A stretch of 64,000 bases of DNA from GW2011-AR15 sp964428335. Its GTDB lineage: Archaea; Nanobdellota; Nanobdellia; Woesearchaeales; GW2011-AR15. The position numbers were made by a program, and so were the translations under genes. Positions 24,316 to 33,138 of the stretch are shown piece by piece (the stretch's first letter is position 1; the number at the start of each line of letters is the position of its first letter). Below the pieces are notes generated by a model, which was not told where the DNA came from, did not search any database, and saw only the letters and a program-made list of their open reading frames with translations. The stretch is from the NCBI GenBank assembly GCA_964428335.1, contig CAYRXW010000001.1:124001-188000 (forward strand), given 5' to 3'.

Positions 24316-25499
24316 ATTTTTCTTTTTTCCAGATATCTTTGCATGCCTCTCTGTTCAGTTTGATCAAAATATTTAGCGTGGGTGAGGATTGTTGTTGCCA
24401 AATAGTGCTTTAACGGATCTCTTTTTTGAGCAAGTATCTGATACACATAAGTTTCACTATCACTAATCCTTGCAGCAAGCGACATTGCACTCTCTCCTTC
24501 TTCATATTCACCAAGTATTTTAAAAATCCTTTTTTCTTTTTTCAATTGAAGCTTTTCTGACGTATGCATATCAGCATATTTTTCTCCAAGCAGCAACCTT
24601 CTTAGCTCATCGTCCAAGTAGTTTTGCGAAAGAGTAATACCTAATAGCTGTCTTGCTTTTGAAGTTGAAGAGTATGCTGTTGCTGTCCTTCTGCGAAAAA
24701 CCATACCAACGTCTACAAGCCCTTGCTGTATCAAGTCGTCTAAAGCGTTGGTTAGATTAGCTCCGCTATAAGGGAGCTCAGTATGGATTGAAGAAATTTC
24801 AATAACATTTTTGTCTTTAACAAGATCAGATATTGTTGCCAATTCAAGGCTATTAAATGCGAGCAATAACCTATATTTAATATTCCATTCAGGAATTGAT
24901 CTATCAGTTTGGGCATACTTAGGGCTTAGCCACATTGTAGGGTGCCCTGCAATAACTGAATTTGTTGGAAGCTTTGTTACCCTTCCTAATACGTCTAAAA
25001 GATTAAAAGCAGAATTTATCCAATCTGGGCTTGGTTGTTCAGGCATTAATCTTTCCAAAACCTTAAAAAAAGTGACTGGCTCATTTGTGCTGTCTATAAC
25101 ACCCTCTATTTTAGTAACCAGATCATGTTCCAGCGCCCTTCTTAGATTCGGGCTTCCCTCAGTATTGATAAGCTTACTTGCGGACATTGCCGCAATAGTC
25201 TTAGAATATGGAAACATATTATCCATGGATGTGCCGTGGCGTAGAGCAAGTATGCCGTTCAAATCCATATAGTCAATGCCAAACCCTAATTCATCAGCTG
25301 TCTGCAAGACATCTATTATCTCTTTTTGCCTCTCCAGTGAATCTTCAAGACTATATCTTCTTGTTCTGTGCGGATTTAGGGAAGCAATGTACTCCTCCCT
25401 TTTCCTTATTTTTTCCTCAAAATCACTGGCAAGCCTAATATCCTTAGCTCCTATATGCTCACCAAATCTAATGTTTAATTTGTCTATTTCAGGCAACAT
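24312..25499 (-). CDS. Hypothetical protein with possible winged-helix segments
   Basis: A 395-residue soluble helical protein. The segment at about 215-290 (LLLAFNSLELATISDLV ... LTNALDDLIQQGLVDVGMVF) has the look of a winged helix, and 320-360 (RIFKILGEYEEGESAMSLAA) could be a second one. No family recognised. A lone gene without an obvious ribosome binding site, convergent with top6A. A DNA-binding function is inference. Confidence 0.55.
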   Translation of the reverse strand: MLPEIDKLNIRFGEHIGAKDIRLASDFEEKIRKREEYIASLNPHRTRRYSLEDSLERQKEIIDVLQTADELGFGIDYMDLNGILALRHGTSMDNMFPYSKTIAAMSASKLINTEGSPNLRRALEHDLVTKIEGVIDSTNEPVTFFKVLERLMPEQPSPDWINSAFNLLDVLGRVTKLPTNSVIAGHPTMWLSPKYAQTDRSIPEWNIKYRLLLAFNSLELATISDLVKDKNVIEISSIHTELPYSGANLTNALDDLIQQGLVDVGMVFRRRTATAYSSTSKARQLLGITLSQNYLDDELRRLLLGEKYADMHTSEKLQLKKEKRIFKILGEYEEGESAMSLAARISDSETYVYQILAQKRDPLKHYLATTILTHAKYFDQTEQRGMQRYLEKRKI

Positions 25500-25530
25500 T
25501 TGAACGCGTTAAATGAACTTATATAAAAAT

Positions 25531-25597
25531 CTAGAACTTATCCAGTGTTTTTTGTTCCCTATATCTGCAATAAGCGCAGTTTTCAGATGGTTTTGGG
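25531..25597 (-). pseudogene. Relic of the 3' end of a Cas4-like nuclease gene
   Basis: On the minus strand this reads PKPSENCAYCRYREQKTLDK then F-stop, nearly the same as the tail PKPSKNCDYCRYREHKTLSD then F-stop of the gene at 32334-32996. Upstream codons are interrupted by a stop and show no further similarity. Many differences are synonymous, so the fragment descends from a once-functional paralogue. It includes the two cysteines of the Fe-S half-site. The rest of the gap 25500-25734 holds only the TATA region of the gene at 25735. Confidence 0.75.
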
Positions 25598-25734
25598 ATG
25601 AATATAACCTAAATATATAGGATATGCCTGGTACAAGAGAGATAGGTAAAATCAGAGAATCAAGATAGAAACATAACTGATATAATTCAAAAAAATACTA
25701 AAATTATAAATATCAAAAATAATTTAGCTTCTTA

Positions 25735-26916
25735 ATGCGAAAATTTAATCTCTTGTTTTTATTTCTTTTTCTTTTCTTTGCAAAAGTAGCATATTCAGTT
25801 CCTGAAATGTGGATGCTTGTTTCTGCAAAAGCAACTTACAATTCTTCAATGTTTCCGGAAGATTTTGAGCGCCAATTTACTAATCCAGAAGAATGGGATG
25901 AAAGCCTTAGATATATGGATACCTATTTTTTCAGTAATATGCATAGTAAGAGCGAGGTATTCCTAACTACAGAATACTATAGGACTAATGTTGTGCCTCT
26001 TTTTAAAAAGCACAATATCTCGATTAGCTTTGACACAGGATTTGCGACATGGCTCTCATGCAGGAATAATCAGGATTATGCAATTGGGTTAGATCTTGAA
26101 AGGATAAAAAAGATCCATGATGCAGGTGGAAAAGTAAAATATATCAGCCTCCAAAGCGTCCTTGGCAAGGCTGTTCCTGACCATTTAAAAGCGAATTGCC
26201 CAACATATACCCTTGACCAAAGGATTGCAGATGTCATCTTTTATATGAAAAAGATACATGCAGATTATCCAGATATAGGCATAGGAATTGTAGATGCAAC
26301 AGCATATTGGATATTAACAGGGGAAGGCTATGAAAATGTATTCCAGAAGCTTAAATCTGAACTCAGGAAGAATAATGAAAATCTTGCTTTTATAATAGTT
26401 GATACATCAACTGAAGCTTCAGAAGGCAGGAAAAATCCAGGATTGCTGGAATACCCACAGCTTTTAGCCCTGGAAAATTATGTGCAAGAAACTATCAAAG
26501 TTCCTTTTGGAATAATAATTGTAAGTTCTGAAGGTGGGAACACAAGCGATCAGGTTTTTTACCAGAGAACAATGAGGTTTGCAAGGGAGTATAAAAAACT
26601 AGGTGGCAATCCAGATTTTTACATACTTGAGTCATGGCATAGATATCCCTGGAAAGTGCTTCCAGAAGACAGCACAACAAGCCAGCCATTAACAAAAGTT
26701 TTTTTAGATATCAGTAAAATAATAAAAGGGCCATTAATAATTCCAGAAAGAGCCATTGAAGATACAAATGCAGATTCAATTATTGATATTAATGATATAA
26801 AAGAAGTTATAGGAGATTATGGAAAATCTACTGGGTTAGTAAACCTGAATAATGATGTGAACAATGATGGAATTGTAAATATTAAGGATATAATCTTTAT
26901 TGCTAAAAAAATATAA
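25735..26916 (+). CDS. Secreted protein with C-terminal dockerin domain
   Basis: A 393-residue protein with a signal peptide (1-21, cut after AYS). The central 300 residues are alternating alpha/beta and look like a barrel-type hydrolase (glycosidase-like), though no specific family can be assigned. The end (about 341-393) is a type I dockerin: loop DTNADSIIDIND and, after a linker, DVNNDGIVNIKD, each with Asp/Asn at positions 1, 3, 5, 9 and 12. Dockerins bind cohesin domains with calcium; the next gene encodes a cohesin. TATA-like AAATTATAAATATC lies about 30 bases upstream. Confidence 0.8.
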   Translation: MRKFNLLFLFLFLFFAKVAYSVPEMWMLVSAKATYNSSMFPEDFERQFTNPEEWDESLRYMDTYFFSNMHSKSEVFLTTEYYRTNVVPLFKKHNISISFDTGFATWLSCRNNQDYAIGLDLERIKKIHDAGGKVKYISLQSVLGKAVPDHLKANCPTYTLDQRIADVIFYMKKIHADYPDIGIGIVDATAYWILTGEGYENVFQKLKSELRKNNENLAFIIVDTSTEASEGRKNPGLLEYPQLLALENYVQETIKVPFGIIIVSSEGGNTSDQVFYQRTMRFAREYKKLGGNPDFYILESWHRYPWKVLPEDSTTSQPLTKVFLDISKIIKGPLIIPERAIEDTNADSIIDINDIKEVIGDYGKSTGLVNLNNDVNNDGIVNIKDIIFIAKKI

Positions 26917-26948
26917 AACTTAATAAGTCAGTTAATCAAATAAAAAAG

Positions 26949-29732
26949 ATGAGCTTAATGAAAAAATATTTTTCCTTATCTACAATTATCTTAATTCTAT
27001 TAATATCTTCTGCCTATGCTGCTCCAATATTTCATTCAGAAAAATTCAGGGTAAATACAGCATCAGAACAAAGCATTATAGAAATTCCAGTTTACATGAA
27101 AGATGCCCAGGACTTATACGCATTCAAGCTTGATATTACTTATGATAACCCTGGTTTAATGTCTTTTAACAGCATTGTTCCAGGGCCGCTGCTGAAAACA
27201 GGTAGCGTTGAAGTAATTGACGGGTCTCAGATACAGCTAACTACAGCATCATCAGGAAAGGTAAGCAATGTCCTCATCTCAAGAAAATCAGTTGAGACAG
27301 GTGTCACTGCATCAGGACTTCTCTTTACATTAAGGATGAATAAGATTGGGGCAGGCATATCAGATTTTACATTGTCAGGAATTGAACTTAGCAATTCCCT
27401 CGCACAGACAGTATCAAATTTTGAGGTTTATTACCTTATCCCTTGGGATGACACAAATACAAATATAAAATATGCCAATGAGGATATAAATTTCTACACA
27501 ACATTTGAGAAAAAAGATGGGAGTTCAATCACAGCAACATGCAATATTGAGATAGATGGCGTGTCATATGCAATGGCATACAACACAGCTGCCCAGGCAT
27601 ATAAATACACAAAAAGATTCACGGTAGCTGGAGAAAAGACATGGAAAGTCACATGCAGCAACGAATTTGTAGCATACGATAAAGTAGTAATAATTGCCCA
27701 GCAGTGTGTTCCGGCAGCAGAGACATGTGATGGTGCAGATAATGATTGTGATGGGCAGACTGATGAGAGCCTTACTCAACAGTGCGGAGCAACAGATATT
27801 GGAGAATGCAGTTTTGGAACACAGACATGCACAAATGGAAATTGGGGAACATGCACCGGAGCAGTATCTTCAGCTGCTGAAACTTGTGATGGGAAAGATA
27901 ATGACTGTGATGGGCAGACAGATGAAGGGATTACAGCACCAAACTGTGATCTGACTTCTGGCGTGTGTTTGAATTCAAAGAAGGTATGCGGAGGAGCGCA
28001 GGGCTGGTTAGCATGCACATCAGTACAATATGGAACAAATTATGAATCAACTGAAACAAAGTGTGATAATCTCAACAACGACTGTGACACACAGACAGAT
28101 GAAGGATGTACATGCACAGATGGCGCAACAAAGCAATGCGGAACAACAGACATTGGAGAATGCAGTTTTGGGACACAGACATGTACTAATGGCCAATGGG
28201 GAGCATGTGTTGGAGCGGTTTCATCTGCAATGGAAACATGTGACGGCAAAGATAATGACTGCGATGGAAATAGCGATGAAGAATTAAATGCACCAAACTG
28301 CGAATTACTATCAGGAGTATGCTTGAATTCAAAGCAAATTTGTGCAGGTGCACAAGGTTGGCAGGCCTGTACTGCACAGCAATATGGAATAAATTATGAA
28401 GCTACAGAAACAAAATGCGACACTTTAAACAATGATTGTGATGCACAGACAGATGAAGGTTGCACATGTATAAATGGAGCTACGCAGCAATGTGGAACAA
28501 CAGATATTGGTGAATGCAGCTATGGAACACAGACATGCGCAAATGGGCAATGGGGAGCATGTGTTGGAGCAGTTTCACCAGCAATTGAATCTTGTGATGG
28601 AAAAGATAATGACTGCGATGGGAACAGTGATGAAGAAGTGACTGCACCTAATTGTCAACTTGAATTAGGAGTTTGTCAAAATTCAAAAAAGATATGCGAA
28701 ACCGGAAGCTGGGAAGAATGCACAACATCAAATTATGGGCCTAACTATGAAATATCTGAAACTTCATGTGATGGTTTAGACAATGACTGCGATGGAAACA
28801 TAGACACGGGTTGCAGCTGTAAAGATGAAACAACGCAAATTTGCGGAACAACAGATACTGGAGAATGTTCTTTTGGTGTGCAGACCTGTACAGAGGGTAA
28901 ATGGGGAGATTGCTTAGGAGAGAAAGCAGCAGCAGCAGAGATTTGCGATAGCAAAGACAATGATTGTGATGGTATTATTGATGATGATGTCTGCAGCAGT
29001 TCAAATGGAGGAAGTGGAAGCGGAGGTGGATTAGGAGGCGGAGGAGGTGGTAGTGGAGGACCAAGCGGATGCATTGAAAACTGGGAATGTGAAGAATGGA
29101 CTGAATGTACAGATGGAAATAAAGAAAGGAATTGCCAGGATACAAGAAGATGCGGAACAGAAAAAAATAAACCTGTGACATCAGCGAATTGCGATGATTC
29201 ATGTACAGATGGCATAAAAAATAATGATGAAGAAAACATAGACTGCGGCGGAAGCTGCACAGCAGAATGCCTAAAAGAAGAGCCTCTTGTTCCAGTGGAT
29301 AATGAAAATAAAATAGAAGCCTTGCTGACTGAGGAATCAATTAAGGAAAGTCAAGTCATTATAAAATATGATAACACCGGTGAAGGAAGAAAAACAGGTA
29401 TTGAATTTAATTTAGAAATAAAAGATAAACAAGGCAAGATAGTTGCAGATGAGTACTTTGGCCCTCTTTCGATTGATGAAAACAAGGAATTTGTACAGGC
29501 GTACAATATGCCTCTTTATCTGTTGAGCAAAGGCCAGGAATATGATCTGACTATGGAAGTTACTGAAAAAGGGAAAACAACAACCAAACTAACTTCAAAT
29601 GTTGTATTAAGCGAAGTGCCAAATAAAGTATTCTTTTCAAGAGTAAATATTATCTTTGCAGGAATAATATTATTTATCCTCATTGTAATAATAATATTTT
29701 CTGTTTTGTTTTCAAGGGGTGAAAAAAAATGA
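26949..29732 (+). CDS. Membrane-anchored cohesin scaffold with MopE-type Cys/Asp repeats
   Basis: A 927-residue surface protein: signal peptide (1-24), cohesin-type beta domain (about 26-162: SIIEIPVYMKDAQDLYAFKL, then LLFTLRMNKIGAGISDFTL), a small Ig-like domain (about 167-240), then a region (about 250-690) with eight CDGxDNDCDGxxDE-type putative metal-binding motifs, each paired with a Cys-rich CGTTDIGECSFGTQTC unit. A Gly/Ser linker, a WECEEWTEC domain and a stalk lead to a C-terminal membrane helix (about 895-920). The cohesin probably captures the dockerin proteins encoded on either side. Its stop overlaps the next start (ATGA). Confidence 0.8.
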   Translation: MSLMKKYFSLSTIILILLISSAYAAPIFHSEKFRVNTASEQSIIEIPVYMKDAQDLYAFKLDITYDNPGLMSFNSIVPGPLLKTGSVEVIDGSQIQLTTASSGKVSNVLISRKSVETGVTASGLLFTLRMNKIGAGISDFTLSGIELSNSLAQTVSNFEVYYLIPWDDTNTNIKYANEDINFYTTFEKKDGSSITATCNIEIDGVSYAMAYNTAAQAYKYTKRFTVAGEKTWKVTCSNEFVAYDKVVIIAQQCVPAAETCDGADNDCDGQTDESLTQQCGATDIGECSFGTQTCTNGNWGTCTGAVSSAAETCDGKDNDCDGQTDEGITAPNCDLTSGVCLNSKKVCGGAQGWLACTSVQYGTNYESTETKCDNLNNDCDTQTDEGCTCTDGATKQCGTTDIGECSFGTQTCTNGQWGACVGAVSSAMETCDGKDNDCDGNSDEELNAPNCELLSGVCLNSKQICAGAQGWQACTAQQYGINYEATETKCDTLNNDCDAQTDEGCTCINGATQQCGTTDIGECSYGTQTCANGQWGACVGAVSPAIESCDGKDNDCDGNSDEEVTAPNCQLELGVCQNSKKICETGSWEECTTSNYGPNYEISETSCDGLDNDCDGNIDTGCSCKDETTQICGTTDTGECSFGVQTCTEGKWGDCLGEKAAAAEICDSKDNDCDGIIDDDVCSSSNGGSGSGGGLGGGGGGSGGPSGCIENWECEEWTECTDGNKERNCQDTRRCGTEKNKPVTSANCDDSCTDGIKNNDEENIDCGGSCTAECLKEEPLVPVDNENKIEALLTEESIKESQVIIKYDNTGEGRKTGIEFNLEIKDKQGKIVADEYFGPLSIDENKEFVQAYNMPLYLLSKGQEYDLTMEVTEKGKTTTKLTSNVVLSEVPNKVFFSRVNIIFAGIILFILIVIIIFSVLFSRGEKK

Positions 29733-30085
29733 CTGTTGTTTTTGGAGGGATTGACCTTCCTATATTTGAGATGCTTTTCATTGTTTCTGTCCTTTTATTG
29801 GCAGGCCTTTTTGTGATGATCCTTGGTATTTTTTATATGCTCAAGGAATTCAGGGAGCTTAAAAGCATATTAAAAAAAGAGGAAGACAATATAAATAAAT
29901 TTGAGAAAGATATTACAACCCTTGAGGCATTCAAGGGAAAAGAGGACAAGGACTCAGACCTTAGAAATTATATTAAAGAATATACCCAAAAAGGTTATAC
30001 ATGGGAAAACCTAAAACAGCATATGATGTCTCAGGGGATAGACGGAAAAAAACTTGATGATATCTATCAAAGCATAAAGAAATGA
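29729..30085 (+). CDS. Small membrane protein with coiled coil and C-terminal helical module
   Basis: A 118-residue protein with one membrane helix (about 12-35), a charged coiled coil (40-75) and a small C-terminal helical domain (NYIKEYTQKGYTWENLKQHM) of a kind often found in archaeal surface-protein operons. Translationally coupled by ATGA overlaps to the cohesin gene before it and the small gene after it. It may assemble with the scaffold in the membrane; inferred from coupling only. Confidence 0.65.
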   Translation: MTVVFGGIDLPIFEMLFIVSVLLLAGLFVMILGIFYMLKEFRELKSILKKEEDNINKFEKDITTLEAFKGKEDKDSDLRNYIKEYTQKGYTWENLKQHMMSQGIDGKKLDDIYQSIKK

Positions 30086-30186
30086 AAAAATATATTTTCT
30101 TCCTTTTATTTTTTTTTGCAAATTTTAGCAGTGTTGTTGCGACGGATGTTACTTATGAAAAAATATTTAATATTATAACAAAATGA
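30082..30186 (+). CDS. Very small protein: signal peptide plus 14 residues
   Basis: A 34-residue frame that overlaps both neighbours by four bases (ATGA at each end). It begins MKKYIFFLLFFFANFSSVVA, a good signal peptide, followed by only TDVTYEKIFNIITK. It could be a secreted peptide, or the remnant of a larger secreted protein lost by deletion. The 3' part contains AAATATTTAATATT, a possible TATA box for the following gene. Confidence 0.45.
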   Translation: MKKYIFFLLFFFANFSSVVATDVTYEKIFNIITK

Positions 30187-32084
30187 ATAAAAAAAACTTT
30201 GCCATGCTTCTGATCCTATTCTTATTTTTTATAAATCTCCCTATATTAACAGGCTTTACCATCGAATTTGGTAAAGAAGAAACAGTGTATGACTACTCAA
30301 TATCAAACTGTGAGGAATATGACATACCGGATTCACCAGCAAGGGCACTCGTAGATAAGGATGGGAATGTGCAGCTTTACGGAAGTCATTATAGAACAAG
30401 GAAAGCGATAGGTCCAAACCTGAATGAAGTAGTTCACAGATGTGATGTCATAATGGAATCTGGACATAGTCCTGTACCGAGAAACTATGATGACAATGAA
30501 TGGATTATATCTCAATATACTATAGATGGAAAAAATATTTATGGGCTTATCCACAATGAGTATCATGGTTGGGAACATAATAACTGCAATTCAAATCCAG
30601 ATACAACTGATCGGTTCAATTGTTGGTGGACCTCTATAAATCTTGCAAAATCCACAAATGCAGGAAAAAATTTTTCCCATTTAACTCTTCCAAGTCATAA
30701 TATTGCAAATATTATGATAGATTACAGCCCTGACAACAAAAACGGGAGAATGGGAGTCCACCAGCCAAGCAATATTATTTCAAAAGAGGGATATTATTAC
30801 GCGAAAGTCAGGATTAGAACACCAGGTTATCCACTAATCGGCTCTATAAGTGATGGTGGGGTTTGTGTAATGCGTACAAATAACTTAGATTCACCTGACT
30901 CGTGGAAATTTTGGGATGGAGCTGGCTTTAATTTGCTTACCAAAAATCTTCCTCTAAATGGAAACTGTGCAAACACATTTAGGACAGAATGGGACTGGCA
31001 TTACAGCGAGTATTTTGGCCAATATGTTACATTCGGAAAAAACAAAAATAAACCAATTACTGTAGAATTATCAAAAAACCTGGATTTAACAAACATCCAG
31101 ATAACTGAATTTCAAAGCCCATTTATAAAATATACCCCCTACTTTACCCTTATCCAACCAGGTGCAGAAACAAGGAATTTTGAAGATATTGACAGATCAC
31201 CATGGCTTTACTTTACAACATGTGGCGAGGAAGTTGAATGCGGAACAGATGATTTTAGGACATTAAACAGGGATATCAAAAGAATAAGAGTAAGGTTTAA
31301 CAAGCCTGAAGATATAGGTAAATATGATGTACTTGATTTAAGGTTTAATGAATATAAAGGGACAAAAACTTTAGATAGCTCTTTTTATGGTAATGATGGA
31401 ACAATTTTAGGAAATGCAAATTTTAATCAGGCAGGAAATCAAAAATTTATCCATTTTGATTCAGGAAAAATAACTGTTTCTCATGCAGAAAGCTTAAACC
31501 TTACAGAAGATATATCCATTAAAGCCAGAATCAGGACTTCTCAAATTCCAGCAGAAGGCAACTATCCTGTAATAATAGCTAAAAAGAAAAATAATCTCAG
31601 GAACTATGCACTTTTTTTAACGCCATCTGGAAACATCCATTTCAGTATTACAAATGGCGATAAATTTGCTGGGTCTGCATCAAACCGGAAAATAAACGAT
31701 GGTATATGGCATAACATAACTGTAACATTTTCAAGCTTGACAGGTACAGCTAATTATATTATTGACGGAAAAACTGATAAAGTTGTACAGCAAGGAGGAA
31801 AACTCAGTAACGGAATAAATAACGAGAATCTAGAAATAGGATCTGGCTTTATAGGAGATATTGACCGTTTAACAGTTTATAATTATTTATTTTCATTGCC
31901 AATATCCGATGATATAGCTGAAGATACAAATAAAGATGGAATTGTAAATATAAATGATCTAAATGAAATCAAGAAAGATTTTGGAAAAAACGGAAATTTC
32001 CAAAATCAGAGAAACGATATAAACAAAGATAGCATTGTTAATATAAGAGATTTTGTTTTAGTTATTAAAAAAATAATTAATTAG
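30183..32084 (+). CDS. Secreted LamG-like protein with C-terminal dockerin
   Basis: A 633-residue protein with a signal peptide (about 1-25), an N-terminal domain of about 340 residues with Trp- and Asp-rich beta-propeller-like sequence (glycoside-binding or -cleaving enzymes look similar), a LamG/concanavalin-like domain (about 380-580: LDSSFYGNDGTILGNANF ... WHNITVTFSS) and a dockerin (about 583-633) with loops DTNKDGIVNIND and DINKDSIVNIRD. A polysaccharide-active or -binding role on the cohesin scaffold is likely. It may have its own promoter inside the preceding small gene. Confidence 0.78.
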   Translation: MNKKNFAMLLILFLFFINLPILTGFTIEFGKEETVYDYSISNCEEYDIPDSPARALVDKDGNVQLYGSHYRTRKAIGPNLNEVVHRCDVIMESGHSPVPRNYDDNEWIISQYTIDGKNIYGLIHNEYHGWEHNNCNSNPDTTDRFNCWWTSINLAKSTNAGKNFSHLTLPSHNIANIMIDYSPDNKNGRMGVHQPSNIISKEGYYYAKVRIRTPGYPLIGSISDGGVCVMRTNNLDSPDSWKFWDGAGFNLLTKNLPLNGNCANTFRTEWDWHYSEYFGQYVTFGKNKNKPITVELSKNLDLTNIQITEFQSPFIKYTPYFTLIQPGAETRNFEDIDRSPWLYFTTCGEEVECGTDDFRTLNRDIKRIRVRFNKPEDIGKYDVLDLRFNEYKGTKTLDSSFYGNDGTILGNANFNQAGNQKFIHFDSGKITVSHAESLNLTEDISIKARIRTSQIPAEGNYPVIIAKKKNNLRNYALFLTPSGNIHFSITNGDKFAGSASNRKINDGIWHNITVTFSSLTGTANYIIDGKTDKVVQQGGKLSNGINNENLEIGSGFIGDIDRLTVYNYLFSLPISDDIAEDTNKDGIVNINDLNEIKKDFGKNGNFQNQRNDINKDSIVNIRDFVLVIKKIIN

Positions 32085-32090
32085 AGAAAG

Positions 32091-32331
32091 ATGGCATATA
32101 TCACATCGTTAAAAAAAGCTTTTTTTTCATTAGTTCTTATGCTTTTTTTATTTAGTCTCAAATTGACTTATGCAGTTGATTTAATAGAACTTGATTTTTG
32201 AAAGAGCCTATGAACTTGGGCTTATGGGAGGAAGCAGCGGTTATTTTTATCCAGATACTGAAATCACGAGGGCTGAAGCTGCTGTTTCAATTTATAATTA
32301 TCTTGATAAAAGCGGCAAACTACTAATTTAA
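32091..32331 (+). pseudogene. Small secreted SLH-domain protein, broken by a one-base frameshift
   Basis: ATG 32091 opens a signal peptide (SLKKAFFSLVLMLFLFSLKL) and runs to a stop at 32199. In the next frame the sequence continues as FERAYELGLMGGSSGYFYPD followed by TEITRAEAAVSIYNYL, an S-layer homology repeat, to TAA 32329. The break is in a run of five T; with four T the frame would be continuous (about 78 residues). It is either a pseudogene or a sequencing error. SLH repeats bind cell-wall polymers, and in cellulosomes they anchor scaffolds. Only one repeat is present instead of the usual three. Confidence 0.65.
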
Positions 32332-32333
32332 GG

Positions 32334-32996
32334 TTAGAAATCACTTAATGTCTTATGTTCCCTGTATCTGCAATAATCGCAGTTCTTAGATGGCTTTGGA
32401 ATATCTTTTTCAAGCAGGGAAATTGATTTAGCTATCAATTCTTCAGCAATTTTTATTTCTGTGTTTATCTTTATCAGTTTTCTATTGAAAAGAAAGACAT
32501 TCTCAACAACTTTCCTTGGATAGTAAAACAAAAGATAGGAATAGTCTTCAGTGTCATAGCCGTTTTTCCTGAAAATGTAATTATACATTGACAATTGCTC
32601 AATGTAATGTTCATGTGTATCATCTCTCAGTGGAAACCCTCTTGTCTTATAGTCAAGAATTATCAGCTTGTTTCCCCTAATTAACATGTTATCTATAGCA
32701 CCTTTGAGGATGAACTTCTCTTCCTCAAGCATTATCCCAAGCTGGTTATGCCTCCATGCGCTTAATTTTGAAATATCCGAGAATAGTTTTACACCTTCAA
32801 GATGTGCTATCTCAGGAGGCAGTTCATCTCTTGATAAATAGTTGTCAAAATGCTCTTTTAATGCTATATCCATTCCGGAGGGAAGTGAAGGAAAAATCCC
32901 TTCGGGTCTCTTCAGATTCCTGTTATGCTCAAGCCAGAAGCATTTTTGACAGTCTTTCAAAAGGTAAAATTTTGATGGAGAGAATTTATATTTCAT
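32334..32996 (-). CDS. Cas4-like PD-(D/E)XK nuclease with Fe-S cysteines
   Basis: About 220 residues. It has the RecB-type core: GAIDNMLIRGNKLIILDYKT with the catalytic Asp ... DYK triad, followed by QLSMYNYIF. Cysteines in LKDCQKCFWLEH near the N-terminus and CDYCRYREH near the C-terminus match the four-Cys iron-sulfur arrangement of Cas4/AddB-type nucleases. No cas genes are near, so it is a stand-alone member, probably in DNA repair. ATG 32996 follows a TTTTAAATATG element; an upstream frame to 33125 is open but would precede the promoter. A relic of a related gene tail is at 25531-25597. Confidence 0.75.
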   Translation of the reverse strand: MKYKFSPSKFYLLKDCQKCFWLEHNRNLKRPEGIFPSLPSGMDIALKEHFDNYLSRDELPPEIAHLEGVKLFSDISKLSAWRHNQLGIMLEEEKFILKGAIDNMLIRGNKLIILDYKTRGFPLRDDTHEHYIEQLSMYNYIFRKNGYDTEDYSYLLFYYPRKVVENVFLFNRKLIKINTEIKIAEELIAKSISLLEKDIPKPSKNCDYCRYREHKTLSDF

Positions 32997-33138
32997 ATCC
33001 TGCTGGTTGTTATCATATTTAAAACCCTTACGGCAGAATGTCCAGTGGCTTTTTTTAAAATTAACAGTTAACTTAACACAATCGAAAATATTATAAATGG
33101 AATAGGTATAGGCTTTAGTATACAAATTGGGTGAGGGA

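Noticed and set aside
28745..29340. Long minus-strand open frames opposite the cohesin gene
   Set aside because: They are shadows of the Cys/Asp/Gly repeat coding; no ribosome binding site or promoter, and the plus-strand protein is clearly real.
32997..33125. N-terminal extension of the Cas4-like nuclease
   Set aside because: The extension lies across the TATA region, has no ribosome binding site and does not resemble the family's N-terminus.
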